Source of the DNA: Flavipsychrobacter sp.
Lineage (GTDB): Bacteria > Bacteroidota > Bacteroidia > Chitinophagales > Chitinophagaceae
Length of the DNA: 64,000 bases
Direction of reading: 5' to 3'
Assembly: GCA_016786565.1 (NCBI GenBank)
Contig: JAEUVY010000018.1
Location: 42,790-106,789 of the forward strand
The notes beneath the pieces are model-generated. The model ran no database searches, had not been told where the DNA came from, and saw only the letters and a list, made by a program, of their open reading frames with translations. The position numbers were made by a program, and so were the translations under genes. Positions within the stretch are counted from its first letter, which is position 1; each line of letters opens with the position of its first letter. This document shows, piece by piece, positions 34,043-43,440 of this stretch.

Positions 34043-35182
34043 TCACTCAAAAAAGCTAAGTTGCCCAACACCTTCAATACCTTCTGTTCGATGGAGTTCA
34101 CCTAATGTTAAAAGTCCACTTTTCACTGAACCGATTTGCTCCTCTTTCATTTTTGATACGATAGATGTTGAATTTCTTTTCGAAACAACGCGTATAACGT
34201 CTGAGTTGTTGAAACAGTCGAGTACCTCTGGGCTATGTGTTGTGATTAAAATCTGACTATGACGCGATGCTTGAATTATGTAATCATAAATTAACCCAAC
34301 AGCACCTGGGTGAATGGTTAATTCTGGTTCTTCTATACCTATTAGCGGGAGAATCGGCGTCTGCAGCAGCGCTGTAATAATTCCTGCGACCCTTAATGTC
34401 CCGTCTGATTCCTGTGTCGACTCAAAGAACTTCGCCTTCTTGCTTTCTCCAGACACTCCGTGCCGAAATCGCGTCAATAGGTACCCACTAATTTGTTTTA
34501 TTTCTACATCGTCTATCTCCCCGGTCAACTTGCTCAATCCTCTAATCAAATCATCTTTCCAAGTCGTTGTATCTTGATCTTTTAATATCGACACCCAATT
34601 TATTCCATGCTCCTCCATTGGCCTCGAAGGATCATATTTTTGAGGAGCGCGAAGTGTGTCAGGATAAATATTATAGATCGAAATGTTTCTTAGTGCATTT
34701 TCTAATGGTTTAAATCTCTCGTCACCGGAAATTAGCGGCAATGCTAAAGTTAAAGGTGACAAATTTGGCTGCAGATTATCTGGACGGATAGCCCAGTTTT
34801 GGTCTACGATAGTATACTGATATGAATGTCCATTACTGTAGGTGATATTTGCTGATTCGTGTTTTACTGTGTATTCGTGCTTGCTGTGACTCCCTATGTC
34901 AAACTGATAATACCCAGTAAATGTGGGTTCAACCAAATCTAACCGAATGGAAATATTATTTGGTTTACCAGAACTCCATTTTCTTACAGCTTTTATTCCG
35001 TGTCGTTTCGTAATTGCCCCTTCCAGTCCAATTCTCATTGCATCGGAGATGAACTTAAATACATCAATAATATTTGACTTTCCAGACCCGTTCTGCCCGA
35101 CAAAAACTGTAATATTATCAAGGTCGATTTCTGTATTTGTTCCCAGACTCTTATAATGGGACACCGTCAACTTCTTTATCAT
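34043..35182 (-). CDS. ABC/SMC-like AAA ATPase of an ATPase-TOPRIM module
   Basis: A 379-aa RecF/OLD-like ATPase (AAA_15/AAA_21 type). Walker A GQNGSGKSN (29-37), a signature-like ESDGTLR (258-264), Walker B LIGIEEPE with E284/E285 and the switch TTHSPE (314-319) are all present, so it should bind and hydrolyse ATP. There is no fused TOPRIM domain; that activity is supplied by the gene four bases downstream. It is AT-rich compared with lepA. Architecture resembles AriA of PARIS and related ATPase sensors; equivalence is inference. Confidence 0.85.
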   Translation of the reverse strand: MIKKLTVSHYKSLGTNTEIDLDNITVFVGQNGSGKSNIIDVFKFISDAMRIGLEGAITKRHGIKAVRKWSSGKPNNISIRLDLVEPTFTGYYQFDIGSHSKHEYTVKHESANITYSNGHSYQYTIVDQNWAIRPDNLQPNLSPLTLALPLISGDERFKPLENALRNISIYNIYPDTLRAPQKYDPSRPMEEHGINWVSILKDQDTTTWKDDLIRGLSKLTGEIDDVEIKQISGYLLTRFRHGVSGESKKAKFFESTQESDGTLRVAGIITALLQTPILPLIGIEEPELTIHPGAVGLIYDYIIQASRHSQILITTHSPEVLDCFNNSDVIRVVSKRNSTSIVSKMKEEQIGSVKSGLLTLGELHRTEGIEGVGQLSFFE

Positions 35183-35329
35183 ATAAAACTACCTTACCTG
35201 AACAAAAATACACTACCTAAATCCAATTTGCCATGTAATATGATTAGATATCTTATCATTTTCAGAATTGCTTGATAAAATCACCCAAAATCAGGTAGAT
35301 TGAAGATATCCATTGTCTATATTGCAAAC

Positions 35330-36202
35330 ATGACAACCCAAGAATCTGCTGAATTAATCCATATGTTGTTGGAGAAAAATGAAATTGAACAAGCGGAAAC
35401 GCTAAAACGACAAATTTTCCCAAAAACTCTATACAAATACAAAAAACTTGATTCTAATGCAATCAACGGGATAATACACAACTCCTTGTGGCTTTCAACT
35501 CCAGAAAACCTCAACGATCCTTATGATTGTCTAATTAGTTTGAATTTCGAACAATATATCGAAGAGTATTTTTCAGTTCACAAATTTGAAGATGATTTTT
35601 ACAGATTTTATAATGTCCGATTGACAGATCAGGAAGTGATAGAAATTCGCAACAGTCAAAACAAACTGGAGGCGTATCAAGAGTTATGTGCTAAAAAAAG
35701 TATTGATAAATACATTCAGAAACCAGCTGATATAATTCGAAAAGAAATCGTCGAGACTCTTCAAAAAAATCGACCTAGCGTATACTTGGGCTGCTTAAGC
35801 GAAATTTGTGATTCAATTTTGATGTGGTCGCACTATGCAGACAATGGGAAAGGAATTTGCATTGAGTATTCCAATATCCCCCAAAAAAGCACCTTCCCTG
35901 TGGCCTATTCCAATCGCCTTCCAACATTTTCGCTGTCAAAAAAGAACATACCTACAAGTTTTCTCATTAAAGCAAAGGATTGGAGTTACGAATCCGAGTG
36001 GCGTATTGTTAGGATCGACCCAAACAATTCTGAAAAATTTAACCAAAATCATAAAATTGTCGCTCCTTCTAGAATTTTCCTAGGGCCAAGATTTAATCAG
36101 AATGACAAAAACGTGATAGAAAATCTTCGACTTATAGCCGACTTCAGCAAAATCGAATTAGTGCAGTTAAAACTCCACTACGAAGAATTTCGACTCGTTT
36201 GA
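35330..36202 (+). CDS. DUF2971 family protein
   Basis: A 290-aa protein of the DUF2971 family, judged by KTLYKYKKLD, SLWLSTPENLNDPYDC, GCLSEICDSILMWSHYAD and the C-terminal YESEWRIVRID. The His and Cys in the central motif and the WR motif are conserved features of the family. Biochemical function is not established; the family often appears near mobile or defence genes. I use the ATG at 35330; the open frame also extends to a TTG at 35300. Divergent from the ATPase with about 150 bp between them; AT-rich. Confidence 0.82.
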   Translation: MTTQESAELIHMLLEKNEIEQAETLKRQIFPKTLYKYKKLDSNAINGIIHNSLWLSTPENLNDPYDCLISLNFEQYIEEYFSVHKFEDDFYRFYNVRLTDQEVIEIRNSQNKLEAYQELCAKKSIDKYIQKPADIIRKEIVETLQKNRPSVYLGCLSEICDSILMWSHYADNGKGICIEYSNIPQKSTFPVAYSNRLPTFSLSKKNIPTSFLIKAKDWSYESEWRIVRIDPNNSEKFNQNHKIVAPSRIFLGPRFNQNDKNVIENLRLIADFSKIELVQLKLHYEEFRLV

Positions 36203-36296
36203 TATGAGACCTACAAATTATTTACAAATTTTACAATTCGCCATTAGTCGTTGACAACAACACGCTCGCTTTCGTCAGTTTACCCATTATATTACG

Positions 36297-36304
36297 TACC
36301 TTTG
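36297..36304 (+). promoter_or_regulatory. Candidate -7 element of lepA
   Basis: TACCTTTG followed by CA, identical to the metH and dut sites, 18 bases before the ATG. No TTG is found at the usual -33 distance; the closest is TTTCG at 36270-36274. Confidence 0.4.
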
Positions 36305-36322
36305 CAGGCTTTTTAGTCTTAC

Positions 36323-38116
36323 ATGAAGAACATTCGCAATTTTTGCATCATAGCTCATATCGACCACGGTAAAAGTACCCTGGCCGACCGTTTATTGGAA
36401 TTCACCAAAACCATCAGCCATCGCGATATGCAGGCTCAGGTGCTGGATGATATGGACCTGGAACGTGAAAAAGGTATCACCATCAAGAGCCACGCCATCC
36501 AGATGGACTATGAATGGAAAGGTCAGAAATACACACTCAACCTCATTGACACTCCCGGTCACGTGGATTTCAGCTATGAGGTGAGCCGTGCACTGGCCGC
36601 GTGCGAAGGCGCTCTGTTGCTGGTTGACGCCAGTCAGGGCATTCAGGCGCAGACCATCAGCAACCTCTACCTGGCACTTGACAACGATCTGGAGATCATT
36701 CCTGTCATCAATAAGATAGATATGGATGGCGCCATGATACCTGAAGTGACCGACCAGATAGTGGACCTTATTGGTTGCAAACCTGAGGACATAGTGCTGG
36801 CCAGCGGCAAAAGCGGCATAGGCATTGAAGAGATACTCACGGCTGTGATAGAGCGCATCCCCGCCCCCAACGGCGATCCGGAGGCTCCGCTGCAGGCGGT
36901 TATCTTCGATTCGGTGTTCAACTCGTTCCGCGGCATTATCGCTTATTTCCGCGTGTTTAACGGCACCATAAAAAAGAACGAAAAGATCCGATTCGTACAT
37001 ACCGATGCGGAATACAATGCGGATGAAGTAGGCATTATGAAGCTGACGCTCACCGCAAAGAACGAGGTGCGCGCCGGCGATGTGGGCTACATCATCACCG
37101 GTATCAAAAATGCAAAAGAGGTGAAAGTGGGTGATACCATCACATCGGTAGCAAACCCGACCCAGGAAAGCGTAAAAGGTTTCCAGGAGGTGAAGCCGAT
37201 GGTATTTGCCGGTATCTATCCGGTGAGCACCGATGATTTTGAGGACCTGCGCGACTGTATGGAAAAACTACAGTTGAACGACGCCTCGCTAACGTTTGAA
37301 CCGGAAACATCTCAGGCGCTTGGCTTCGGTTTCCGTTGCGGCTTCTTGGGCATGCTGCACATGGAGATCATTCAGGAGCGTCTGGAAAGGGAATTTAATC
37401 AGACGGTGATAACCACGGTGCCGAACGTGAGTTTCCGTGCCTATACCACCAGAGATAAGAACAAGCAGCTCATCGTGAACAACCCGAGCGAGATGCCACC
37501 GCCCAACCACATTGACCGTATTGAAGAGCCGTTCATCCGCGCGCAGATCATCACCCTACCCGACTACATCGGCAATATCATGAGTCTGTGCCTGGGTAAG
37601 CGCGGGCTGCTCATTAACCAGCACTACCTGACGCCAACCCGTGTGGAGCTGATATTTGAGCTGCCACTGGCCGAGATCGTGTTCGACTTCTACGACAAGC
37701 TGAAATCCTGCACCCGTGGTTATGCTTCATTCGACTACAACCCGCTGGACTATCGCGAGAGCGACATTGCCAAAATGGACATACTGCTGAACGGGGAACA
37801 AGTGGATGCGTTGAGCGCCCTTATTCACCGCAGCCGCGCCGAAGACTTTGGCCGCAAATTGTGTGTGAAGCTGAAAGAACTGCTGCCCCGCCAGCAATTC
37901 GTCATTGCCATTCAGGCTGCCATCGGGGCTAAGATCGTTGCCCGCGAGACCATCAGTGCCATGCGTAAAGACGTTACCGCCAAGTGTTATGGTGGTGACA
38001 TCAGCCGTAAGCGTAAACTGTTGGAGAAGCAGAAAGAGGGTAAAAAACGTATGCGCCAGATAGGTAGTGTGGATGTTCCGCAGGAAGCGTTCCTCGCAGT
38101 ATTGAAACTGGATTAA
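36323..38116 (+). CDS. lepA: Elongation factor 4 (LepA), translational GTPase
   Basis: A 597-aa translational GTPase. G1 is AHIDHGKS (11-18), followed by [13 protein letters not shown] and the domain order of EF-4, with the LepA-specific C-terminal ending [21 protein letters not shown]. It binds ribosomes and influences elongation and initiation. It is a core gene with normal composition, in contrast to the AT-rich genes on both sides. The downstream ATPase gene begins 56 bp after the stop with no terminator between them, so read-through transcription is possible. Confidence 0.96.
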   Translation: MKNIRNFCIIAHIDHGKSTLADRLLEFTKTISHRDMQAQVLDDMDLEREKGITIKSHAIQMDYEWKGQKYTLNLIDTPGHVDFSYEVSRALAACEGALLLVDASQGIQAQTISNLYLALDNDLEIIPVINKIDMDGAMIPEVTDQIVDLIGCKPEDIVLASGKSGIGIEEILTAVIERIPAPNGDPEAPLQAVIFDSVFNSFRGIIAYFRVFNGTIKKNEKIRFVHTDAEYNADEVGIMKLTLTAKNEVRAGDVGYIITGIKNAKEVKVGDTITSVANPTQESVKGFQEVKPMVFAGIYPVSTDDFEDLRDCMEKLQLNDASLTFEPETSQALGFGFRCGFLGMLHMEIIQERLEREFNQTVITTVPNVSFRAYTTRDKNKQLIVNNPSEMPPPNHIDRIEEPFIRAQIITLPDYIGNIMSLCLGKRGLLINQHYLTPTRVELIFELPLAEIVFDFYDKLKSCTRGYASFDYNPLDYRESDIAKMDILLNGEQVDALSALIHRSRAEDFGRKLCVKLKELLPRQQFVIAIQAAIGAKIVARETISAMRKDVTAKCYGGDISRKRKLLEKQKEGKKRMRQIGSVDVPQEAFLAVLKLD

Positions 38117-38172
38117 CGGGCACCAAGTTCAATTAGATGAACAAATAAATTAGCTTTACAACAAAATTTGCT

Positions 38173-39315
38173 ATGAAATTCGACTCTGTAAAATTCAATA
38201 ATAAATTTGAGGAATGGGAACACGAAAGAATTGAGTTTTTCAATCTTACACTTTTGGTTGGTGTTTCAGGGGTTGGTAAAACTCAAATATTAAGGTCAAT
38301 ATCCCTTCTAAAATCCATTGTTGAAGGAAAATCCGTTAATGGTGGCGAATGGGAAGCTGAATTCACCACTTCCGACGGGAACAAATATACTTGGGAGGGA
38401 GCGTACGAATTAATAAGTTCAAAAGGAACATTGGCTTTAGACTTTCTTAATTTGGTTGATAATGATGAAAAGGCAGTAAAACCAAGAATTTTGTTTGAAA
38501 AATTGTACCAAAATGGGAAACTCATAATTGATAGAAACGAAAATGAAATAAAATTAAATAACATACTTACGCCGAAACTATCACCACACCAAAGTGTTTT
38601 ATACATATTGAAAGAAGAGGGCGATGTAAAGTCAGCGTCAGATGGATTTAAAATGGTAGTTCTACGCGATTATACCGAAAGAGAGCACATTACATTTGGA
38701 AGATACAATATCGAAAAACTTAAAACAAAGTATAAAACGCTCGATGAAATAAAAGAAAGTGAAGTTCACACAGTATATAAACTCGCCTTAGTATATGAAA
38801 ATGTAAGAAGTGTTTTCGATCAAATAGTAGAGAAGTTTGCAGAGGTATTCCCTCAAATTGAGGAAGTAAAAGTTGATCCATATAAAGATGATGAGCTCCC
38901 CATTCTTTTTGAAGCACCGATAATACAAATCAAAGAACGTGGAGTCAACAAATGGATACCTCACAACAGAATTTCTTCTGGAATGCTCAGAACGCTTCTC
39001 CACATTAGCGAGATGATGTTATGGAAATCAGGAACAGTAATGTTGATTGACGAATTTGAGAATAGTTTGGGAGTGAATTGTATCGATACACTAACCGAGG
39101 ACCTTGTATTTGACAATCCGACAATTCAATTCATTGCAACTAGCCATCATCCATATATAATTAATAAGATTCCCTATGAATATTGGAAGATAGTAACGAG
39201 ACATGGTGGGACTATTAAGACTTTCGATGCCAACCAATTCAACCTTGGCGAAACAAAACACGAGCGATTTATGACCCTTGTAAATTTACCTGAATACAGA
39301 AACGGAATACAGTAA
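38173..39315 (+). CDS. AAA ATPase of a second ATPase-TOPRIM module
   Basis: A 380-aa ABC/SMC-like ATPase unrelated in detail to the one at 34043. Walker A GVSGVGKTQ (30-38), the signature ISSGM (267-271), Walker B VMLIDEFE (289-296) and the switch TSHHP (323-327) are intact. Composition is markedly AT-rich. The next gene starts three bases after the stop, so the two are translationally linked. A sensor or effector role in phage defence is suggested by analogy with PARIS, OLD/Gabija and RloA-type modules, not shown by sequence. Confidence 0.85.
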   Translation: MKFDSVKFNNKFEEWEHERIEFFNLTLLVGVSGVGKTQILRSISLLKSIVEGKSVNGGEWEAEFTTSDGNKYTWEGAYELISSKGTLALDFLNLVDNDEKAVKPRILFEKLYQNGKLIIDRNENEIKLNNILTPKLSPHQSVLYILKEEGDVKSASDGFKMVVLRDYTEREHITFGRYNIEKLKTKYKTLDEIKESEVHTVYKLALVYENVRSVFDQIVEKFAEVFPQIEEVKVDPYKDDELPILFEAPIIQIKERGVNKWIPHNRISSGMLRTLLHISEMMLWKSGTVMLIDEFENSLGVNCIDTLTEDLVFDNPTIQFIATSHHPYIINKIPYEYWKIVTRHGGTIKTFDANQFNLGETKHERFMTLVNLPEYRNGIQ

Positions 39316-39318
39316 ACC

Positions 39319-40023
39319 ATGAACCTATATATTCTCGTAGAGGGAGAAAAGACAGAAATGGCATTCTACCCGAAATGGATTGAGGAATTACTTCCGAACA
39401 TAACTAGAGCCAACCACCTAAACGAAGTAACAGAAAATAAATATTATTTAATTTCAGGATATGGAATTCCATCAATAAATAAGCACACAATAAATGCAAT
39501 CCAAGAAATTAACAACAATCCCATATTTGACTACTTGATAGTCATAGTCGATGGAGAAGAAATTGGGACAGAACGGCGAAGACAAAAACTTAGCGCTTAC
39601 GTCGCAGAATCAGGGGCTTTTTTAAGCAACAAATGCCAACTTAAGATTATCGTGCAAAATGTTTGTATAGAATCGTGGTTTTTAGGCAATAGAAAGATAT
39701 TCAAAAGGACCCCGGAAACGCAAACTTTAAAGGAATACATTCAGCATTACAATGTATTCGAAGAAGACCCTGAATTAATGGAAAAAATAAATGAGAATTT
39801 TCCAAACAAAGCAAATTTTCACATTGCATATTTGAAAGCTATTTTCAAAGAGCACAAAATGACATATTCGAAAGCAAATCCCAAACCCGTCATCGACTCC
39901 ACCTATATACAACAAATGCAGAAAAGGATTTCTGAGACCCATCACCTGAACTCCTACAAAGATCTTTTCGTTCTATTTGAACAAATACGGACTACAATGC
40001 TGCAACAAGAAAACAATCTATGA
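39319..40023 (+). CDS. TOPRIM-like protein, partner of the second ATPase
   Basis: A 234-aa protein with a TOPRIM-like N-terminus: YILVEGEKTE (E8), then DYLIVIVDGEE (71-81) with the acidic DxE pair, and NVCIESWFLGN (114-124), which parallels the conserved Glu motif of RloB/DUF4276-type proteins. The C-terminal part is Lys/Asn-rich and not recognised. The layout suggests a nuclease or nucleic-acid-binding effector controlled by the ATPase three bases upstream. The last stop overlaps the next gene start (ATGA). Confidence 0.7.
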   Translation: MNLYILVEGEKTEMAFYPKWIEELLPNITRANHLNEVTENKYYLISGYGIPSINKHTINAIQEINNNPIFDYLIVIVDGEEIGTERRRQKLSAYVAESGAFLSNKCQLKIIVQNVCIESWFLGNRKIFKRTPETQTLKEYIQHYNVFEEDPELMEKINENFPNKANFHIAYLKAIFKEHKMTYSKANPKPVIDSTYIQQMQKRISETHHLNSYKDLFVLFEQIRTTMLQQENNL

Positions 40024-40649
40024 CTCGAAACGTCCTCTGCACCTTATTTGCGATAGCATTTCTTACTTTTCTTCCCGGTTCAGTTGAATCTCATCAACAG
40101 AATTTTGATTATTTCGATCTACATTCTACTAAGTACGACGCATGCAACACTGCCGCCAAAGCCCGGTTTATGACAACCGAAGAGCGGCAGATGATACAGA
40201 TAGTGAACATAGCCAGGCAGCACCCTGCCCTGTTCTGTGAGAAGGTGGTGAAACCATGGTGTGCAGCCAACAATGTAGACCTCTCTTCAGAGAAATACTA
40301 TGGTTCGCTCATAAAGCAAATGAGCACCATGCAGCCGTTGGGATTATTGCAACCCGATTCTCTCTGTTTTGTAAGTGCCGCCTGTCATGCAGAAACTGCA
40401 GGAAAGGCAGGATATACCGGTCACGACCGCCTGAGCGACAGGTGCAGGAAGGTAAAGAAGTACAATGGCGAATGCTGCAGCTATGGCATGACCAGCCCGG
40501 TAGATGTGGTGATGCAACTGCTTGTGGATGAGGACGTGGAGTCGCTGGGGCATCGGATGATACTGCTGGGCGGCTATACCAAAATAGGCGCGGCCACCCG
40601 TCCGCACACCACCTACCTCACCAATTCAGTACTCGATCTGTCTTTCTGA
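40020..40649 (+). CDS. Exported CAP-domain protein
   Basis: A 209-aa protein with a signal peptide (about 1-24, ending VES) and a CAP/SCP-PR1-like domain. The signature region is ACHAETAGKAGYTGHDR, then GECCSYG, VDVVMQLLVDEDVESLGHR and the family-like GYTKIGAA. Several Cys residues are present. CAP proteins act outside the cytoplasm, with varied and mostly unknown roles. The ATG overlaps the stop of the TOPRIM gene, which couples an exported protein to a likely cytosolic module; this is probably chance positioning after insertion. Confidence 0.75.
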   Translation: MTRNVLCTLFAIAFLTFLPGSVESHQQNFDYFDLHSTKYDACNTAAKARFMTTEERQMIQIVNIARQHPALFCEKVVKPWCAANNVDLSSEKYYGSLIKQMSTMQPLGLLQPDSLCFVSAACHAETAGKAGYTGHDRLSDRCRKVKKYNGECCSYGMTSPVDVVMQLLVDEDVESLGHRMILLGGYTKIGAATRPHTTYLTNSVLDLSF

Positions 40650-40711
40650 AAGCGCATTTCAGGATGATCAATATCATGCCTGCGCATGCGCAGTTTCATA
40701 CAATTTAACAC

Positions 40712-40740
40712 TTGGTTTTCCGGGTTTGTTGGTAGCTTTA
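40712..40740 (+). promoter_or_regulatory. Promoter-like site for acyl-CoA dehydrogenase
   Basis: TTG (40712-40714), 18 bases, TAGCTTTA (40733-40740); one mismatch from TAnnTTTG. It lies 16 bases before the ATG. Confidence 0.4.
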
Positions 40741-40756
40741 TAGAAAGAAAAAGCGC

Positions 40757-42526
40757 ATGGAAACCAAAGCAGCTATGACCGGAGGATCGTTCCTGATACA
40801 GCCATCAGGATGGGAAGATGTGTACACCCCGGAAGACTTCAACGAAGAGCAGCGGATGATCATACAGATGTGTGATGAATTCCTGGACAAGGAAGTATTG
40901 CCGCACATTGTGGACATAGACCTGCAGAAAGACAACATAATGCCCGGCCTGCTGGATAAAGCCGGCGCGCTGGGGCTGCTGGGTGCCGCCTTCCCTGAAG
41001 AATATGGAGGTCTGGGCAAGGACTTCGTTACGGCTACGCTTGTGAACGAATGTCTGGGCGGCGGTCACTCCTTTGCTGTGGCCATGGCTGCACACAATGG
41101 CATTGGTTCTCTGCCCATCCTGTACTTCGGCACGGCCGAGCAAAAGGCGAAGTACATACCCAAACTGGCCACCGGTGAGATGAAGGGGGCCTATGCGCTT
41201 ACTGAGCCCTATTCGGGTTCGGATGCTTTGGCCGCACGCACTACTGCTACCCCATCGGCCGACGGACAGACGTATACCCTGAACGGACAGAAGATTTGGA
41301 TCACGAACAGCGGTTTTGCTGACGTTTTCACCGTCTTCGCCAAGGTGGACGGAGACAAGTTCAGTGCATTCATAGTAGAACGCAATACTCCGGGGCTGTC
41401 ATTTGGCGAGGAAGAACACAAGATGGGAATCAAGGGCAGCAGCACTAGGCAGGTGTTCTTTGAGAACTGCGTGGTTCCTGCCGGTAACCTTTTGGGCGAA
41501 ATAGGCAAGGGGCATATCATTGCCTTCAACATACTGAACATTGGCAGGCTGAAACTGTGTGCTGCCGCTATGGGCGGTGCCAAACGGGCATTGGCAATTA
41601 CAGTGTCTTATGCAAAGACCCGCGAACAGTTCCGCACACCTATTGCCAACTTCGGAGCCATACAGCACAAACTGGCAGAAATGGCCATCCGCATATTCGC
41701 GTCAGACACAGCGCTCTACCGCACTGCGGCATGGATAGACCACAAAGAACAGGAACTGCACGCGGCAGGCAGGGAAGATGCACTGCTGGGTGCCGCCGAA
41801 GAGTATGCCATAGAATGTGCCATGCTGAAGGTGCTGGGCAGCGAGGCACTGGACTATGTGGTGGACGAGGGGGTGCAGATACATGGCGGCAACGGTTATT
41901 CTGATGAATACAACATATCAAGGGCCTACCGCGACAGCCGTATCAACCGCATCTTTGAGGGAACCAACGAGATCAACCGACTGCTGATACTGGACATGTA
42001 CCTGAAACGTGCCATGAAGGGACGCATAGACCTGATGAAGCCTGCCATGGCCGTGCAACAGGAACTAATGAGCATTCCCGACTTCGGGGAGGACGATGCC
42101 CCGTTTGCTGCAGAGCTGAAGGCTATAGCCAATTTCAAAAAAGCGATACTGATGTGTGCCGGTGCTGCAGCCCAGCAACTGATGATGCAACTGGAGCATG
42201 AACAGGAATTACTGATGTATCTGGCCGATATGGCCATTGATACATTCCAGGCAGAATGTGTTGTGCTCAGGGCCTTGAAAATGACACAGACGGGTCATGC
42301 CGATGCTGCTATTGCAACCGATATGGCACGCACCTTCCTCTACGATGCTGCCGACCGCATCAATCACGCAGGCAAGGCCGCGGTGAACGCCTTTGCCGAA
42401 GGCGACACCCAACGCATGATGCTGCTGGGCGTGAAAAGATTCACCAAAGTGGGCAACTTCAATACCAAGGAGGCCCGCCGCCGCATTGCAAAAAGGGTCA
42501 CAGAGGCAGGTAAGTACTTTTTGTAG
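40757..42526 (+). CDS. Acyl-CoA dehydrogenase
   Basis: A 589-aa flavoprotein that oxidises acyl-CoA to enoyl-CoA in beta-oxidation. The N-terminal 430 residues have the usual fold, with AYALTEPYSGSDA, WITNSGFADVFTVFAKV, GIKGSSTRQVFFENC and the end signature QIHGGNGYSDEYNISRAYRDSR followed by IFEGTNEINR (quoted in parts). The extra C-terminal helical domain of about 150 residues is the longer form often found in Bacteroidota. No electron-transfer flavoprotein genes are adjacent. Confidence 0.92.
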   Translation: METKAAMTGGSFLIQPSGWEDVYTPEDFNEEQRMIIQMCDEFLDKEVLPHIVDIDLQKDNIMPGLLDKAGALGLLGAAFPEEYGGLGKDFVTATLVNECLGGGHSFAVAMAAHNGIGSLPILYFGTAEQKAKYIPKLATGEMKGAYALTEPYSGSDALAARTTATPSADGQTYTLNGQKIWITNSGFADVFTVFAKVDGDKFSAFIVERNTPGLSFGEEEHKMGIKGSSTRQVFFENCVVPAGNLLGEIGKGHIIAFNILNIGRLKLCAAAMGGAKRALAITVSYAKTREQFRTPIANFGAIQHKLAEMAIRIFASDTALYRTAAWIDHKEQELHAAGREDALLGAAEEYAIECAMLKVLGSEALDYVVDEGVQIHGGNGYSDEYNISRAYRDSRINRIFEGTNEINRLLILDMYLKRAMKGRIDLMKPAMAVQQELMSIPDFGEDDAPFAAELKAIANFKKAILMCAGAAAQQLMMQLEHEQELLMYLADMAIDTFQAECVVLRALKMTQTGHADAAIATDMARTFLYDAADRINHAGKAAVNAFAEGDTQRMMLLGVKRFTKVGNFNTKEARRRIAKRVTEAGKYFL

Positions 42527-42685
42527 GTGATGGCTCCGTTTTTCAACCACTCGGAAGAAATGACTGAGACAGAATCGCTTTCTGCTGAAATTTATGCCGA
42601 AAGCAGGCCATTTTATTAGAAAAAACCAAAAAAATACCGATATTAGCTGCGATTTATAACAACTGAACATCAAGCTCGCCAACTT

Positions 42686-42844
42686 ATGAAGATCAGAATA
42701 TTGAGGGTACTTATTTTACTCTTTTTGATGACCAACCTCAGCAGTTGTTTCATGGGTACCTGGCAACGCTACCACCACAAGAGCCATTACGTGAACAAAA
42801 AACACTACCGCTCTTACCACAAACACCACAACCGCGACTGGTAA
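42686..42844 (+). CDS. Tiny His-rich lipoprotein, 52 aa
   Basis: An open frame of 52 codons between the acyl-CoA dehydrogenase and dut genes. MKIRILRVLILLFLMTNLSS is a lipoprotein signal with lipobox LSSC, so the mature protein starts at Cys21 and has only 32 residues. It contains seven His (30, 31, 34, 40, 45, 47, 48) with many Tyr, Lys and Arg. The spacing of H and Y suggests metal binding or a surface coat, but no family is known to me. Confidence 0.6.
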   Translation: MKIRILRVLILLFLMTNLSSCFMGTWQRYHHKSHYVNKKHYRSYHKHHNRDW

Positions 42845-42928
42845 CGGTTCATCAGCCTATTTTTTCACATCTTTTGCAGTATTTGTCCATGTTGTGCGCT
42901 GTAGTTTCGCATTACAGGTGACAGGTGC

Positions 42929-42936
42929 TACCTTTG
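42929..42936 (+). promoter_or_regulatory. Candidate -7 element of dut
   Basis: TACCTTTG followed by CA, nine bases before the ATG. No TTG at the -33 distance. Confidence 0.4.
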
Positions 42937-42945
42937 CACACTCGT

Positions 42946-43383
42946 ATGATACAGGTACAGATCATCAACAAATCGCCGCATGCATTGCCTGTCTACCAAA
43001 CATCCGGTAGCAGCGGTATGGACCTGCGTGCATGGCTGCAGGAGGCTATTACTTTACAACCGATGGAACGTCGCGTCATCCCTACCGGATTGTACATGGC
43101 ATTGCCGGTTGGCTACGAAGCGCAGATACGTCCCCGCAGTGGTCTCGCCATCAAGCGTGGCCTCACGGTCATAAATTCACCAGGCACTATAGACAGTGAC
43201 TACCGAGGTGAGATCATGGTGGGCATCATCAACCTGTCGGGCGAGGCACAGACCATTGAAGACGGAGAACGCATTGCCCAAATGATAGTTGCGGCATACG
43301 AAGTAGTGGAGTGGGCGCCTACCGAAAGCCTTGACGAGACCGCCCGCGGAGCTGGAGGCTTCGGACATTCGGGCACCAAATGA
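42946..43383 (+). CDS. dut: dUTP diphosphatase
   Basis: A 145-aa trimeric dUTPase that hydrolyses dUTP to dUMP. All five motifs are present: GMDLRA (24-29), PRSGLA (63-68), GTIDSDYRG (80-88) with catalytic Asp, GERIAQMIV (107-115) and [10 protein letters not shown] (134-143). The ATG at 42946 is preferred over a longer frame that runs through the promoter. It is the first gene of a same-strand cluster with the nucleotidyltransferase, TPR and DUF4292 genes. Confidence 0.96.
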   Translation: MIQVQIINKSPHALPVYQTSGSSGMDLRAWLQEAITLQPMERRVIPTGLYMALPVGYEAQIRPRSGLAIKRGLTVINSPGTIDSDYRGEIMVGIINLSGEAQTIEDGERIAQMIVAAYEVVEWAPTESLDETARGAGGFGHSGTK

Positions 43384-43440
43384 GACCTATTATATTGATC
43401 AACTGAACTTTCACACCGATACACTTAAAAAACGAAACTA

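Noticed and set aside
34043..35182. Full OLD-family nuclease
   Set aside because: The ATPase has no fused TOPRIM domain; the nuclease-like part is a separate gene.
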